From Prevotella sp. (GTDB lineage: Bacteria > Bacteroidota > Bacteroidia > Bacteroidales > Bacteroidaceae): a stretch of DNA of 14,591 nucleotides. Made by a program: the position numbers and the translations under genes. Location: positions 1-14,591 of the forward strand of contig JAJWLX010000077.1 of NCBI GenBank assembly GCA_021636625.1, in the 5' to 3' direction. This document shows, piece after piece, positions 1 to 7,302 of this stretch (positions are counted from its first letter, which is position 1; each line of letters opens with the position of its first letter). The notes beneath the pieces are model-generated. The model did not search any database, was not told the DNA's origin, and saw nothing but the letters and a program-made list of their open reading frames with translations.

Positions 1-530
1 TCGGTATGCTGACCTTGTTTCTTTATGTGGCTGCCCAGACGGGTGTGAACAGTTTCTTCATCAACTATGCTGAGGAGAGCATTCATATAGAGAAGCAGAC
101 TGCCAGTCTGTATCTCGCCTTTGGCGGAATGGGTCTGTTCTTTATCGGCAGGTTGGCTGGTGGTGTCATTATGAATTATATCCAGCCAAGGCTGGTGCTG
201 CTGGTCTGTGCCATCCTCACCTTTGTTGCCACATTGATTGTGGTGGTATGTAGCGGTACTTTATCTCTCATTGCGTTCTTCGCCCTGTATCTGGGAGAAA
301 GCATCATGTTTCCGACCATTTTCTCATTGGCATTGAGGGATGCGGGTACAAAGACCAAATTGGCCTCTTCCCTACTCATCATGACGATAGTGGGTGGAGC
401 GGTTGCTCCTGTAATCATGGGGTATATTGCGGATACTACGGGCAGTATGGCGATTGCCTTCCTCATACCGTTGGTATGTTATGGGGTGATTGGAACGTAT
501 GCACTTTCGAAACCCTCTTCCTCCCTTTAG
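1..530 (+). CDS. fucP: L-fucose permease, 3' part (MFS, FucP family)
   Basis: C-terminal half (about 175 residues) of a major facilitator superfamily sugar:H+ symporter. The reading frame is open at the left edge, so the true start lies outside the window and the ATG at 6 is internal. What is visible is several hydrophobic helices corresponding to the second six-helix bundle, including AAQTGVNSFFINYA, FFIGRLAGG and, near the end, MFPTIFSLALRDAG followed by SLLIMTIVGGAVAPVIMGY. From memory these align closely with the last third of E. coli FucP (its YPTIFSLGIKNLG and MTIIGGG segments), so import of L-fucose or a related hexose across the inner membrane is the likely role. The stop is TAG at 528-530. 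It is housekeeping flank to the accessory island and shows no sign of damage by an insertion. Confidence 0.88.
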   Translation, partial: GMLTLFLYVAAQTGVNSFFINYAEESIHIEKQTASLYLAFGGMGLFFIGRLAGGVIMNYIQPRLVLLVCAILTFVATLIVVVCSGTLSLIAFFALYLGESIMFPTIFSLALRDAGTKTKLASSLLIMTIVGGAVAPVIMGYIADTTGSMAIAFLIPLVCYGVIGTYALSKPSSSL

Positions 531-560
531 CCAAAAGGATTTTTTCGAAAACCTACCCGT

Positions 561-745
561 CCTTCCTTACCCTTAAGGAAGGCTCCACCTCTCACCCCTG
601 CCCTCTCTCCTCAGGAGCGAGGGAGAAAACCGCCCTCAGTGCTGACTTTTCTACCTCTCCGTCTCTCCTGCAAGGAGAGTTCCACCTCTAACCAAGCCTT
701 CCTCCTCAGAAGGAAGGATGTAACCGCCCTCCGGTGCTCAGAACC
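561..745. repeat. Two-copy palindromic (REP-like) intergenic repeat, unit ~95 bp
   Basis: Two tandem, diverged units. Unit A: hairpin CCTTCCTTA/TAAGGAAGG (561-569 with 574-582), then TCCACCTCT (584-592), then hairpin CCCTC-CTCC/GGAG-GAGGG (601-623), then AACCGCCCTC (628-637) and a GTGCT box (640). Unit B: hairpin CTCTCCT/AGGAGAG (663-669 with 673-679), TCCACCTCT (681-689), hairpin CCTTCCT/AGGAAGG (697-703 with 711-717), AACCGCCCTC (722-731) and GTGCT. Landmarks repeat at offsets of 94-97 bases. The stem sequences differ between units, but each remains self-complementary, while linkers and the loop core CTCCTCAG (607-614, 702-709) are kept. This looks like a dispersed extragenic palindrome family. 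It may stabilise or end the fucP transcript. Confidence 0.75.
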
Positions 746-943
746 GCTTCGCTCTAAGGTTGGCGGACCATCAAAGGTCTTCGCCATGTTATGCGGGATG
801 GGACCGCATGGGATGCAAGTGGGAACATCTTCAACGTTTTGGATTTTGGAGGTGTTTCTGAGAAATCTGGAGTATTTAGACATATAGATGTTTATAAGTA
901 TGTATAAGACCTTGAGATTATCAGAGGAGAAAGTGATTAATTA

Positions 944-951
944 TAATTTTG
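944..951 (+). promoter_or_regulatory. Candidate Bacteroidetes -7 promoter box for the island
   Basis: TAATTTTG matches the Bacteroidetes TAnnTTTG -7 consensus and lies 15 bp before the RT ATG at 967, in the A/T-rich end of the gap. A clear -33 TTTG element at the usual ~20-bp spacing is not visible, so the call rests on one box and position. Transcription from here would leave a very short leader and would favour the ATG at 967 over the TTG at 949, which overlaps this box. Confidence 0.35.
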
Positions 952-966
952 ATTTGTGTACTTATA

Positions 967-3957
967 ATGGATAAAAACTATCTGTTACAGAAAATATACG
1001 AAGCCTATCGTAAGTTTAAGAATTATAGCTATTATGATAGTGCTTCCTTGTATTCTCGAAAGCGTGTAGCCGATTTCGAGGAAGATTTGTATGGCTTAAA
1101 GAAAAGCCAATTCAAGAAGAGGTTTGCTGATAAATTAAATGGATTGTACGAAGTTCTTTTGGGAACAAACGAACAATATTTTCAGCGTTTGCTAGACGAG
1201 ATAGATTTTTGTATACTACCAAAAAGTATGAAAAAAAATGATGGAGGTCAAGAAGATAATGAAATTAAATTAATCAGCAATCATATTCAAAAGGAAAAAC
1301 TTGAAATTGACAAATATAACATATTTATAGATGCCCCAATTGAAATACAATTGATAAGTACTTTGTGGGTTATGTTTACTGGTGTAAGACTCTCCAAACT
1401 GATAAATTCGCATAATTATGCTTATAAGCTTTCGTTGACTTCACCACAAACGGAGAACCAACAAACAAAAATTTCATCAGGACTGCATATCTACAAGCCT
1501 TATTTTCAAGGGTATCAAGATTGGCGAGACAATGCTTTGAAGAAAGCAGATGAGATACTTGATAGCCATAAGAATGTGACCATTGTTAGTTTGGATATTA
1601 CAAGATATTTTTATCATGTTAGATTGAATCTTCCTGAGTTTGTGGAAAAACTATTGGAAGAAAATTCCATTGTATTTTCAAATGAGGATGAACGAACATT
1701 TTCGAAGAGGCTTACAATACTATTATCGAGAGTGCATGAAGCATACACAAAAAAGTGCAAGGAGTATTTACCTTCTGATGTCACACCGCTAGAAGGTAGT
1801 AAAACTATGTTGCCTGTTGGATTAGTTTCTTCTGGTGTTATTGGTAATTTATTTTTAATTGTTTTTGACAACAAGGTAATAGAGAAAATTCATCCTGATT
1901 TTTATGGGCGTTATGTTGATGACATGCTTTTTGTTATAGGTGAATCAAAAGCTGACGATGCGTCGGAATTCCTAAACAAGTACTTTGTTGAGCCTAAAAT
2001 ACTTGTACAAGATAATGATATATATAAAATCCAAATGGATGATGTAAATCTTTCCATTCAAGCTAAAAAAATTATAGTGGAAAGCTTTGAGCATACTGGT
2101 TCCAAGGCTGCATTGATGAAATTTAGGCGTAATATACAGCGTCAACGAAGTGAATTTAGATTTTTGCCTGATGAAGAAACTGTAGAGCAAGATTTTGATG
2201 AAGCTGCTTTTTCTATGCAATATTCTGGATCGGTGAACAAATTGCGCAATATAAAAGATTTTTCGGAAGACAAGTATGGTGCTTCTACATATTTGGCTCA
2301 CATGATATTCTTGGCTTGCTATAAGTCGGAGGAAAACAAGAAGCACAAAAAAGCCATAGTACATCAGATTCTTACCTATTTCAAAGGTGCTGTTGCTCTG
2401 GAGTATTATAGTCTTTGGGAGAAAGTGTTTACATATTTTGTAATAACAGAAGATGTCGATTCTCTCAACAAGTTTCAAAAGCAAATCTTTAACGCAATTG
2501 AACGGTGTAATTTCGATAATGCGGAGATACAGAACGAAATAAGAGAAAGCTTAAATGAAACTTTACGATTGTCGGAAGCAATACCTTTGTCTATGCATGT
2601 GAACTTAGAAAATGAATGGGAAGAGACCACTATAAAAACGGCTAAAAAACTGAGACATGCCAGCATGTTTCGCCATCAGTATTTAGGAATAGGCGGACTC
2701 AATCTGACAAAATGTTTGTTAGATGATGGCTGCAATCTCTATCGTAAGGATTATGATCATAAAATAGAATTACTCAAAGAAACAGGTGTTATCTATCTTA
2801 CACCATTATTTGTTCATCTTGATGTTATCTGCCATATCTGTATCTTTATAAAATCGGATGAGTATAAATATTCTAAGACTAATTCTATAAATGATTTCCT
2901 ATCCAAAGCTCCAATTGAGAGTTTTGAGCAATACCTTTTTATTAATTGGGATTGGAATAGACTTTTTTATAGTCAAAAAATCGGTTTCATAAAGGATTTG
3001 ATTACCTGTAAAGAAATAGGATCGTTGAAATATGAAAAGTCAAAGGTATTAGAGTACATTGTTCCTACAGACGAAAAGAGTTCGAATGCCATCAAGTCTA
3101 ATAAGAGAATCGGAATTGCCAATATGAATGTAGATAAAGACATTATAGAAAAGACAGCATTGAATCAGGTAAATCTTTCTTCGGAAAGGCGTAAAGACTT
3201 GTTTCGTATCATCAATGAAGCTATCGCCAACAAGTGTGATGTGCTTGTCTTACCCGAGTTGTCAGTTCCATATCAATGGATAGATTTACTGGCTGCTGAG
3301 TGTAAAAAGAATCAGATAGCTATTATTGCAGGTTTGACATATCTTGTAACAAATTCAAAATATGCTTTGAACATCGTAGTCACAATATTGCCTTTTACAG
3401 AAAGCAATTATAAGTCTTGTGTCATTATTCCACGGGTGAAGAACCATTATGCTCCTAAGGAAAAAACTCTATTACGTTCTTATGGTTATCATGTACCTAA
3501 AGAAGTAAAAAGCATATATCATTTGTTCCATTGGAAAAAGTCCTATTTCTCAGTTTACAACTGCTTTGAATTGGCAAGTATAGAGGAAAGATGTTTAATG
3601 AAATCTAAAGTAGATTTTATAGTTGCGACAGAACTTAATTCTGACACTAACTATTATTCTGATATAGCTGGTTCATGGGTGAGAGACATCCATTCGTTCT
3701 TTATTCAAGTAAATACATCTGAATATGGTGATTCACGAATCATGAAGCCAAGCAAGTCTGTGGAAAAGAACATGGTGGTAGTAAAAGGAGGCAAGAATTC
3801 CACGATATTGATAGACGATTTGGATATTGATTCCTTGAGAAAATTCCAACTGCCTGGTTATGCAGGTCAAGATGCCAAGGGTATTTTTAAGAATACTCCA
3901 CCACGTTTCAACCAAAAGGATGTAAAGACGAGAATAGATAATAAAGATTTTAAATAA
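967..3957 (+). CDS. drt1a: UG-type reverse transcriptase fused to nitrilase domain (DRT type 1-like)
   Basis: A 996-aa protein with two enzyme parts. The N-terminal RT has motif A SLDITRYFYH (Asp210), a motif B-like segment PVGLVSSGVIGN (283-294) and the catalytic YVDD (316-319). A long helix-rich middle follows (about 400-730). The C-terminus is a carbon-nitrogen hydrolase (nitrilase) fold with its triad visible: Glu764 in VLVLPELSVP, Lys825 in KNHYAPKE (with the supporting Glu832), and Cys866 in YNCFEL. Group II intron maturase parts and the VTG signature of retron RTs were not seen. RT-nitrilase fusions of the UG1/UG5 kind are established anti-phage proteins (defence-associated RT type 1). 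DNA synthesis triggered by infection is the expected role; the nitrilase substrate is unknown. The start is set at ATG 967; an in-frame TTG at 949 adds six residues but overlaps the candidate promoter. It is the first gene of a tight operon, 8 bp from the next. Confidence 0.88.
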   Translation: MDKNYLLQKIYEAYRKFKNYSYYDSASLYSRKRVADFEEDLYGLKKSQFKKRFADKLNGLYEVLLGTNEQYFQRLLDEIDFCILPKSMKKNDGGQEDNEIKLISNHIQKEKLEIDKYNIFIDAPIEIQLISTLWVMFTGVRLSKLINSHNYAYKLSLTSPQTENQQTKISSGLHIYKPYFQGYQDWRDNALKKADEILDSHKNVTIVSLDITRYFYHVRLNLPEFVEKLLEENSIVFSNEDERTFSKRLTILLSRVHEAYTKKCKEYLPSDVTPLEGSKTMLPVGLVSSGVIGNLFLIVFDNKVIEKIHPDFYGRYVDDMLFVIGESKADDASEFLNKYFVEPKILVQDNDIYKIQMDDVNLSIQAKKIIVESFEHTGSKAALMKFRRNIQRQRSEFRFLPDEETVEQDFDEAAFSMQYSGSVNKLRNIKDFSEDKYGASTYLAHMIFLACYKSEENKKHKKAIVHQILTYFKGAVALEYYSLWEKVFTYFVITEDVDSLNKFQKQIFNAIERCNFDNAEIQNEIRESLNETLRLSEAIPLSMHVNLENEWEETTIKTAKKLRHASMFRHQYLGIGGLNLTKCLLDDGCNLYRKDYDHKIELLKETGVIYLTPLFVHLDVICHICIFIKSDEYKYSKTNSINDFLSKAPIESFEQYLFINWDWNRLFYSQKIGFIKDLITCKEIGSLKYEKSKVLEYIVPTDEKSSNAIKSNKRIGIANMNVDKDIIEKTALNQVNLSSERRKDLFRIINEAIANKCDVLVLPELSVPYQWIDLLAAECKKNQIAIIAGLTYLVTNSKYALNIVVTILPFTESNYKSCVIIPRVKNHYAPKEKTLLRSYGYHVPKEVKSIYHLFHWKKSYFSVYNCFELASIEERCLMKSKVDFIVATELNSDTNYYSDIAGSWVRDIHSFFIQVNTSEYGDSRIMKPSKSVEKNMVVVKGGKNSTILIDDLDIDSLRKFQLPGYAGQDAKGIFKNTPPRFNQKDVKTRIDNKDFK

Positions 3958-3965
3958 GCACAGTT

Positions 3966-4595
3966 ATGACATATAAATTTTCAGATATTTTACGAATGAT
4001 AATTCCTGGCTTGTATTTCATTACTCTCTGTCTGGGAACCAGTGTTGATTTAGAAATCATAAGAATAGATGAGGCAACCCCATTTTTTAAGCTTTTAACT
4101 TCTACGTTTGCAAATGTCATAGTGATATTATTGCCATTTCTTGGCTATATAGTGGGATATATTATCAATATTTGTACCAGTTATATAGAACGTGTCGTTT
4201 ATCGAATAAAAAAATTGAAAAGGCCTTCACAGATAGTATTGGGATTCAATGAAGACTATAGACTGAAAGATGTTTCTAAAATTTTAGCGCATTATGGCAT
4301 AAATGAAGTCAATGAACAAACTGCTCATAAGGCATTTCTTTTGGCAAAAGAAGAGATTTCTCAGTCTGATAGGATAAATACACATTTTGAGCAATCTACT
4401 TTTGCACGAAATATTGCGGGCGTTCAGTTGTTATTTACATTGATAGCTTTTGCATCCATGTTCTTTGGAGGATTATATTCGCTCATCAGTTTTGTCATTT
4501 CGCTGCTACTCAGCCTTGTCTGTCTATACAACTGGCGCAGACAGAGTTGTGTATATGCTAAATATGTCTTTTCGGAATTGGAGAAGAATTTGTAA
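3966..4595 (+). CDS. Multi-pass membrane protein of the RT cassette
   Basis: A 209-aa protein with no motif I can assign to an enzyme. Hydrophobic segments lie at about 11-25, 47-70, 150-168 and 169-190, the last two forming a hairpin. Between the two pairs is a soluble stretch of about 75 residues, basic at its start (RIKKLKRP) and charged later (KEEISQSDR). The protein ends in a short basic then mixed-charge tail. The gene starts 8 bp after the RT-nitrilase gene and ends 14 bp before the ATPase gene, so it is co-transcribed with both. Small membrane proteins accompany some DRT1 loci, and SLATT-type two-helix effectors are linked to RTs, so a membrane-acting effector or anchor is a reasonable inference. 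The four-segment layout does not fit a plain two-helix SLATT protein. Confidence 0.75.
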   Translation: MTYKFSDILRMIIPGLYFITLCLGTSVDLEIIRIDEATPFFKLLTSTFANVIVILLPFLGYIVGYIINICTSYIERVVYRIKKLKRPSQIVLGFNEDYRLKDVSKILAHYGINEVNEQTAHKAFLLAKEEISQSDRINTHFEQSTFARNIAGVQLLFTLIAFASMFFGGLYSLISFVISLLLSLVCLYNWRRQSCVYAKYVFSELEKNL

Positions 4596-4609
4596 AAAAA
4601 CAGAATTAG

Positions 4610-6466
4610 ATGGAACAGACGGATGATGTATTGAAGCCTTATTATAAGACCATACGTTCTTTACTAAATTTGCGTAATGAAAAGGATATACTTCATATTT
4701 TTAGAGAAGAAAATATGGAGTGTGTATGGTATAACCACGACAATTGGAATGGTGGTATTGACTATTATCATTTACAGATAAATGTCAGTCCGTTTTTGTA
4801 TGACAAGATAAATCAAGAAGATGTACAAAAGAAATTATTGGAACTGTTTAATCAGGTAATACCCACTGAAGCGATCGTTGTTGATGGGGTGAATATTGTT
4901 CCTGACGTTTCAGTTGATACAAGGATGGAGGAAACTGTCAATTACACAAATAAAATAAAGATATTTATCACTCACATTGATAGTCCATATGTTTTTGACA
5001 AGGAAATAGAAGTTCCAGAGTATCCCTGCTTGTCTCTACTATCCAATACTTGGGATGACTATGGTACGGAGGCCTCTTTTGGTCTAAGCTACTATGATGC
5101 TCTTGGCAAAAGAAAGTTCATTGGCAAACTGAAGATAATAGGAGATGTACGTGATGAGGATGGACGTTCTCGTATTTATAAAAGTTTGGTAGATGGCAAG
5201 TGTGAGATAGAAGAAGGTATGTGTTCTTTAGGACAGAACATGGATTATTACCATCACCTCAAAGAAGTTTTCGGTGATGAATATAGGCATGTACTCTATG
5301 CCTTGCGAGACTGCTCGGTCTTTCCTTATTTTGCGAAGCAATTCGAGAACAGTACTTGGTTATACAAAAAATGTCTTATAAGGAAGGACGAGGCTGAAAG
5401 GACAAAAAGGGAAGCTCCTTATCTGCTGAATAATATGGATTTAGAAGATAGATATTCGTTTGATTATCTTTTCAAGCCTAATTATGCAGACAAACCTGTA
5501 AAAATTCACTTCAATTTTCGTAATGGAGATCAAATCCCTAATCGCCTCTATGCTATCATTGGGAAAAATGGTGTGGGCAAGACTCAATTTATTACGACCT
5601 TACCAATGAACATCTACAAAAAGGCAAAGGATTTCTTTCACCCCCAGGTGCCAATATTCAGTAAGGTTATTGCAGTATCAAACTGTCCTTTTGACCATTT
5701 TGAGATACCTCATCAAACGGTAGAATTTCAGTATGTTTATTGTGGTATGTCGGTTATGAGGAATGGATATAAGACAATTCTGGCAGACGTGGATATTAAA
5801 GATAAACTTCATGAAAATTTGAAAGAGATAAAAAGCTGTGATAGATTAGGGCATTTGCAAAAGATATTGTCGCCATTGTTTTCGGAAGAAGAACTTGACG
5901 ATATAATAAATTGTGAACAGTTTGAAAAGGCGAAGGATTGGTTGGATGCTATTGATGCTAAATATGAAATTTTCAGCTCAGGGCAGAATACATTCTTGTA
6001 TTTGTTTAGCAGTGTGGTGGCCAATATTCGATATGACTCCTTGCTACTATTTGATGAACCCGAAACACATTTGCATCCTAATGCAATAACCCTATTGATG
6101 ACTGCTATCAATAGACTGTTGGAGAGATATCAGTCGTATGGTATCATCGTGACCCATTCTCCATTAATTATCAAAGAGCTTTTTTCGCGTAATGTATATG
6201 TCATGAAGAGAATGAATAATGTATCATCAGTAAAGCGCATAGGCATGGAGTCATTTGGAGAAAACTTGACCAACCTCACTGAAGAAGTGTTTGACAATAA
6301 AGACATTACTCCTTATTATGTCAAAATGTTGAAAGGGTTGATTGATAATGGCCTGGGCTATGAAGAAATAGTGAGGCTGGTACAATCGGAAGATATTCCA
6401 GTAAGTCTGAATCTCACAATTTTACTGCGAACTCTTATAGAAAATAAAAATAATGAGGAAAATTAA
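4610..6466 (+). CDS. AAA/ABC-type ATPase with long N-terminal extension (PtuA-like)
   Basis: A 618-aa SMC/ABC-class ATPase. Walker A is GKNGVGKT (318-325). A degenerate ABC signature SSGQ is at 456-459, Walker B with the catalytic Glu is LLLFDEPETHLHP (Asp482, Glu483), and the switch His is in VTHSP (His516). These mark the old AAA_15/AAA_21 (OLD/Septu-like) branch used by many anti-phage systems. About 310 residues precede Walker A, far more than in typical PtuA, and include a distinctive HDNWNGGIDYY segment (43-53) that may be a sensor or partner-binding domain. The gene overlaps the following HNH nuclease gene by 14 bp, implying coupled translation of an ATPase-nuclease pair, as in Septu and in Ec78-type retrons. 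Likely role: NTP-dependent control of the nuclease. ATPase identity is firm; the Septu assignment is inference. Confidence 0.85.
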   Translation: MEQTDDVLKPYYKTIRSLLNLRNEKDILHIFREENMECVWYNHDNWNGGIDYYHLQINVSPFLYDKINQEDVQKKLLELFNQVIPTEAIVVDGVNIVPDVSVDTRMEETVNYTNKIKIFITHIDSPYVFDKEIEVPEYPCLSLLSNTWDDYGTEASFGLSYYDALGKRKFIGKLKIIGDVRDEDGRSRIYKSLVDGKCEIEEGMCSLGQNMDYYHHLKEVFGDEYRHVLYALRDCSVFPYFAKQFENSTWLYKKCLIRKDEAERTKREAPYLLNNMDLEDRYSFDYLFKPNYADKPVKIHFNFRNGDQIPNRLYAIIGKNGVGKTQFITTLPMNIYKKAKDFFHPQVPIFSKVIAVSNCPFDHFEIPHQTVEFQYVYCGMSVMRNGYKTILADVDIKDKLHENLKEIKSCDRLGHLQKILSPLFSEEELDDIINCEQFEKAKDWLDAIDAKYEIFSSGQNTFLYLFSSVVANIRYDSLLLFDEPETHLHPNAITLLMTAINRLLERYQSYGIIVTHSPLIIKELFSRNVYVMKRMNNVSSVKRIGMESFGENLTNLTEEVFDNKDITPYYVKMLKGLIDNGLGYEEIVRLVQSEDIPVSLNLTILLRTLIENKNNEEN

Positions 6467-7301
6467 GCACTATCAATACAACTCTTTGGACTTCCACAAG
6501 AAAGTAGTGAACAGTAAGCGCAATACCAAAGAGGATGTTGATAAAAAAAAGCGATTGACAGCACTATTGCCAACATCACAAAAGGCGTTCGCTGATTATG
6601 ATGCAAAGTTTTCTCGGAATGTTTTGCAAACATTGAGACCGATAAGGCTTACAAAACAAGAAGAAGCTGATTACATTGGTCTTTATGATTTTCAATCATC
6701 GGTGTTTACTCAATTGTTTGATCGTTTAACAACAAATGATGGTGTAGATGATTCGTTGTGCCCTTATTGTACCATAGGAGAAGCGAGTAGTTTGGATCAT
6801 ATCGTACCGAAGACAGTAATGCCTGTATTTGCTGACCATCCTAAGAATTTGATACCTTGTTGTTCTAACTGTAACAGTAAGAAGAGTAATAAATGGTTTG
6901 CTGAAGACAACTGGGATTACATCAACTTATATCTGGATGAATTACCAAATAAACAGTTCTTGTTTGTGGATTTGGCAATTGATAACAAAACGCTGAAAGT
7001 TAAATTTTATATCGATAACAGAAATCATATAGACGAGAATTTATTCTTGAAGATCTCCAATCATTATACAAAGTTGGATTTGTGTAGAAGGTTTGAACAA
7101 TACAGCAATCAAGAAATCTCTGAGGTTGCTACTCTCATCAAAAGTTTTTCCAAATGTGTGGCAGCTGACAAGTGCAAAGAGGTTATATTGGATAGCTGTA
7201 TGGAATTACAGAGGCAATTTGGCTTCAACTATTGGAAAGCGATATTAAGAGCAGAATGTTGCAACAACATGTCTGTTTACCAATTCTTAAAAACGAAATA
7301 A
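6453..7301 (+). CDS. Zinc-binding HNH endonuclease (PtuB-like)
   Basis: A 282-aa protein with a central HNH nuclease motif: CPYC (Cys103, Cys106), LDHIVPK (Asp115-His116), NLIPCCSNC (Asn132, Cys137, Cys140) and a following NSKKSNK. The two CxxC pairs are expected to hold a structural zinc, and His116 with Asn132 to form the beta-beta-alpha metal site that cuts nucleic acid; all appear intact. The N-terminal ~100 residues and the C-terminal ~130 are helical and unassigned. The start ATG lies inside the 3' end of the ATPase gene, with no Shine-Dalgarno, which points to translational coupling and a 1:1 partnership. ATPase+HNH is the PtuA/PtuB (Septu) arrangement, where the nuclease degrades DNA on infection. 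A plain McrA-like HNH protein is the alternative. Confidence 0.87.
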   Translation: MRKIKHYQYNSLDFHKKVVNSKRNTKEDVDKKKRLTALLPTSQKAFADYDAKFSRNVLQTLRPIRLTKQEEADYIGLYDFQSSVFTQLFDRLTTNDGVDDSLCPYCTIGEASSLDHIVPKTVMPVFADHPKNLIPCCSNCNSKKSNKWFAEDNWDYINLYLDELPNKQFLFVDLAIDNKTLKVKFYIDNRNHIDENLFLKISNHYTKLDLCRRFEQYSNQEISEVATLIKSFSKCVAADKCKEVILDSCMELQRQFGFNYWKAILRAECCNNMSVYQFLKTK

Positions 7302-7302
7302 C

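Larger units (their letters stand above)
531..966. other. Non-coding gap between fucP and the RT operon
   Basis: This 436-bp stretch holds no convincing gene; short open frames across it have no coding character and run through palindromes. The left part (561-745) is a two-copy palindromic repeat, annotated separately. The middle contains a hairpin: ATGCGG at 791-796 pairs with CCGCAT at 804-809 around a 7-nt loop, extendable by two G-T pairs. GGGATG occurs twice (795-800 and 810-815), and the right copy allows an alternative GCAT/ATGC hairpin (806-816). The last 60 bases become A/T-rich and hold a candidate promoter just before the RT gene. No typical tRNA, att site or insertion-sequence end was recognised. 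Confidence 0.7.

Noticed and set aside
611..887. Overlapping open frames on both strands (~80-90 codons) between fucP and the RT gene
   Set aside because: They run through the palindromic repeats, have no protein-like composition and are explained by the repeat's G/C-rich stems.
949..966. TTG start giving the RT six extra residues (MICVLI before MDKNYL)
   Set aside because: It overlaps the candidate -7 box and lacks a well-placed ribosome site; the ATG at 967 is simpler.
531..966. Retron msr-msd region
   Set aside because: The RT lacks the retron VTG signature as far as I can see, carries a nitrilase fusion, and no long flanking inverted repeat enclosing the region was found.
1972..2484. 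170-codon open frame on the minus strand within the RT-nitrilase gene
   Set aside because: Antisense shadow of a well-supported coding frame; composition (Ile/Phe/Tyr/Lys runs) is that of reversed A/T-rich codons.
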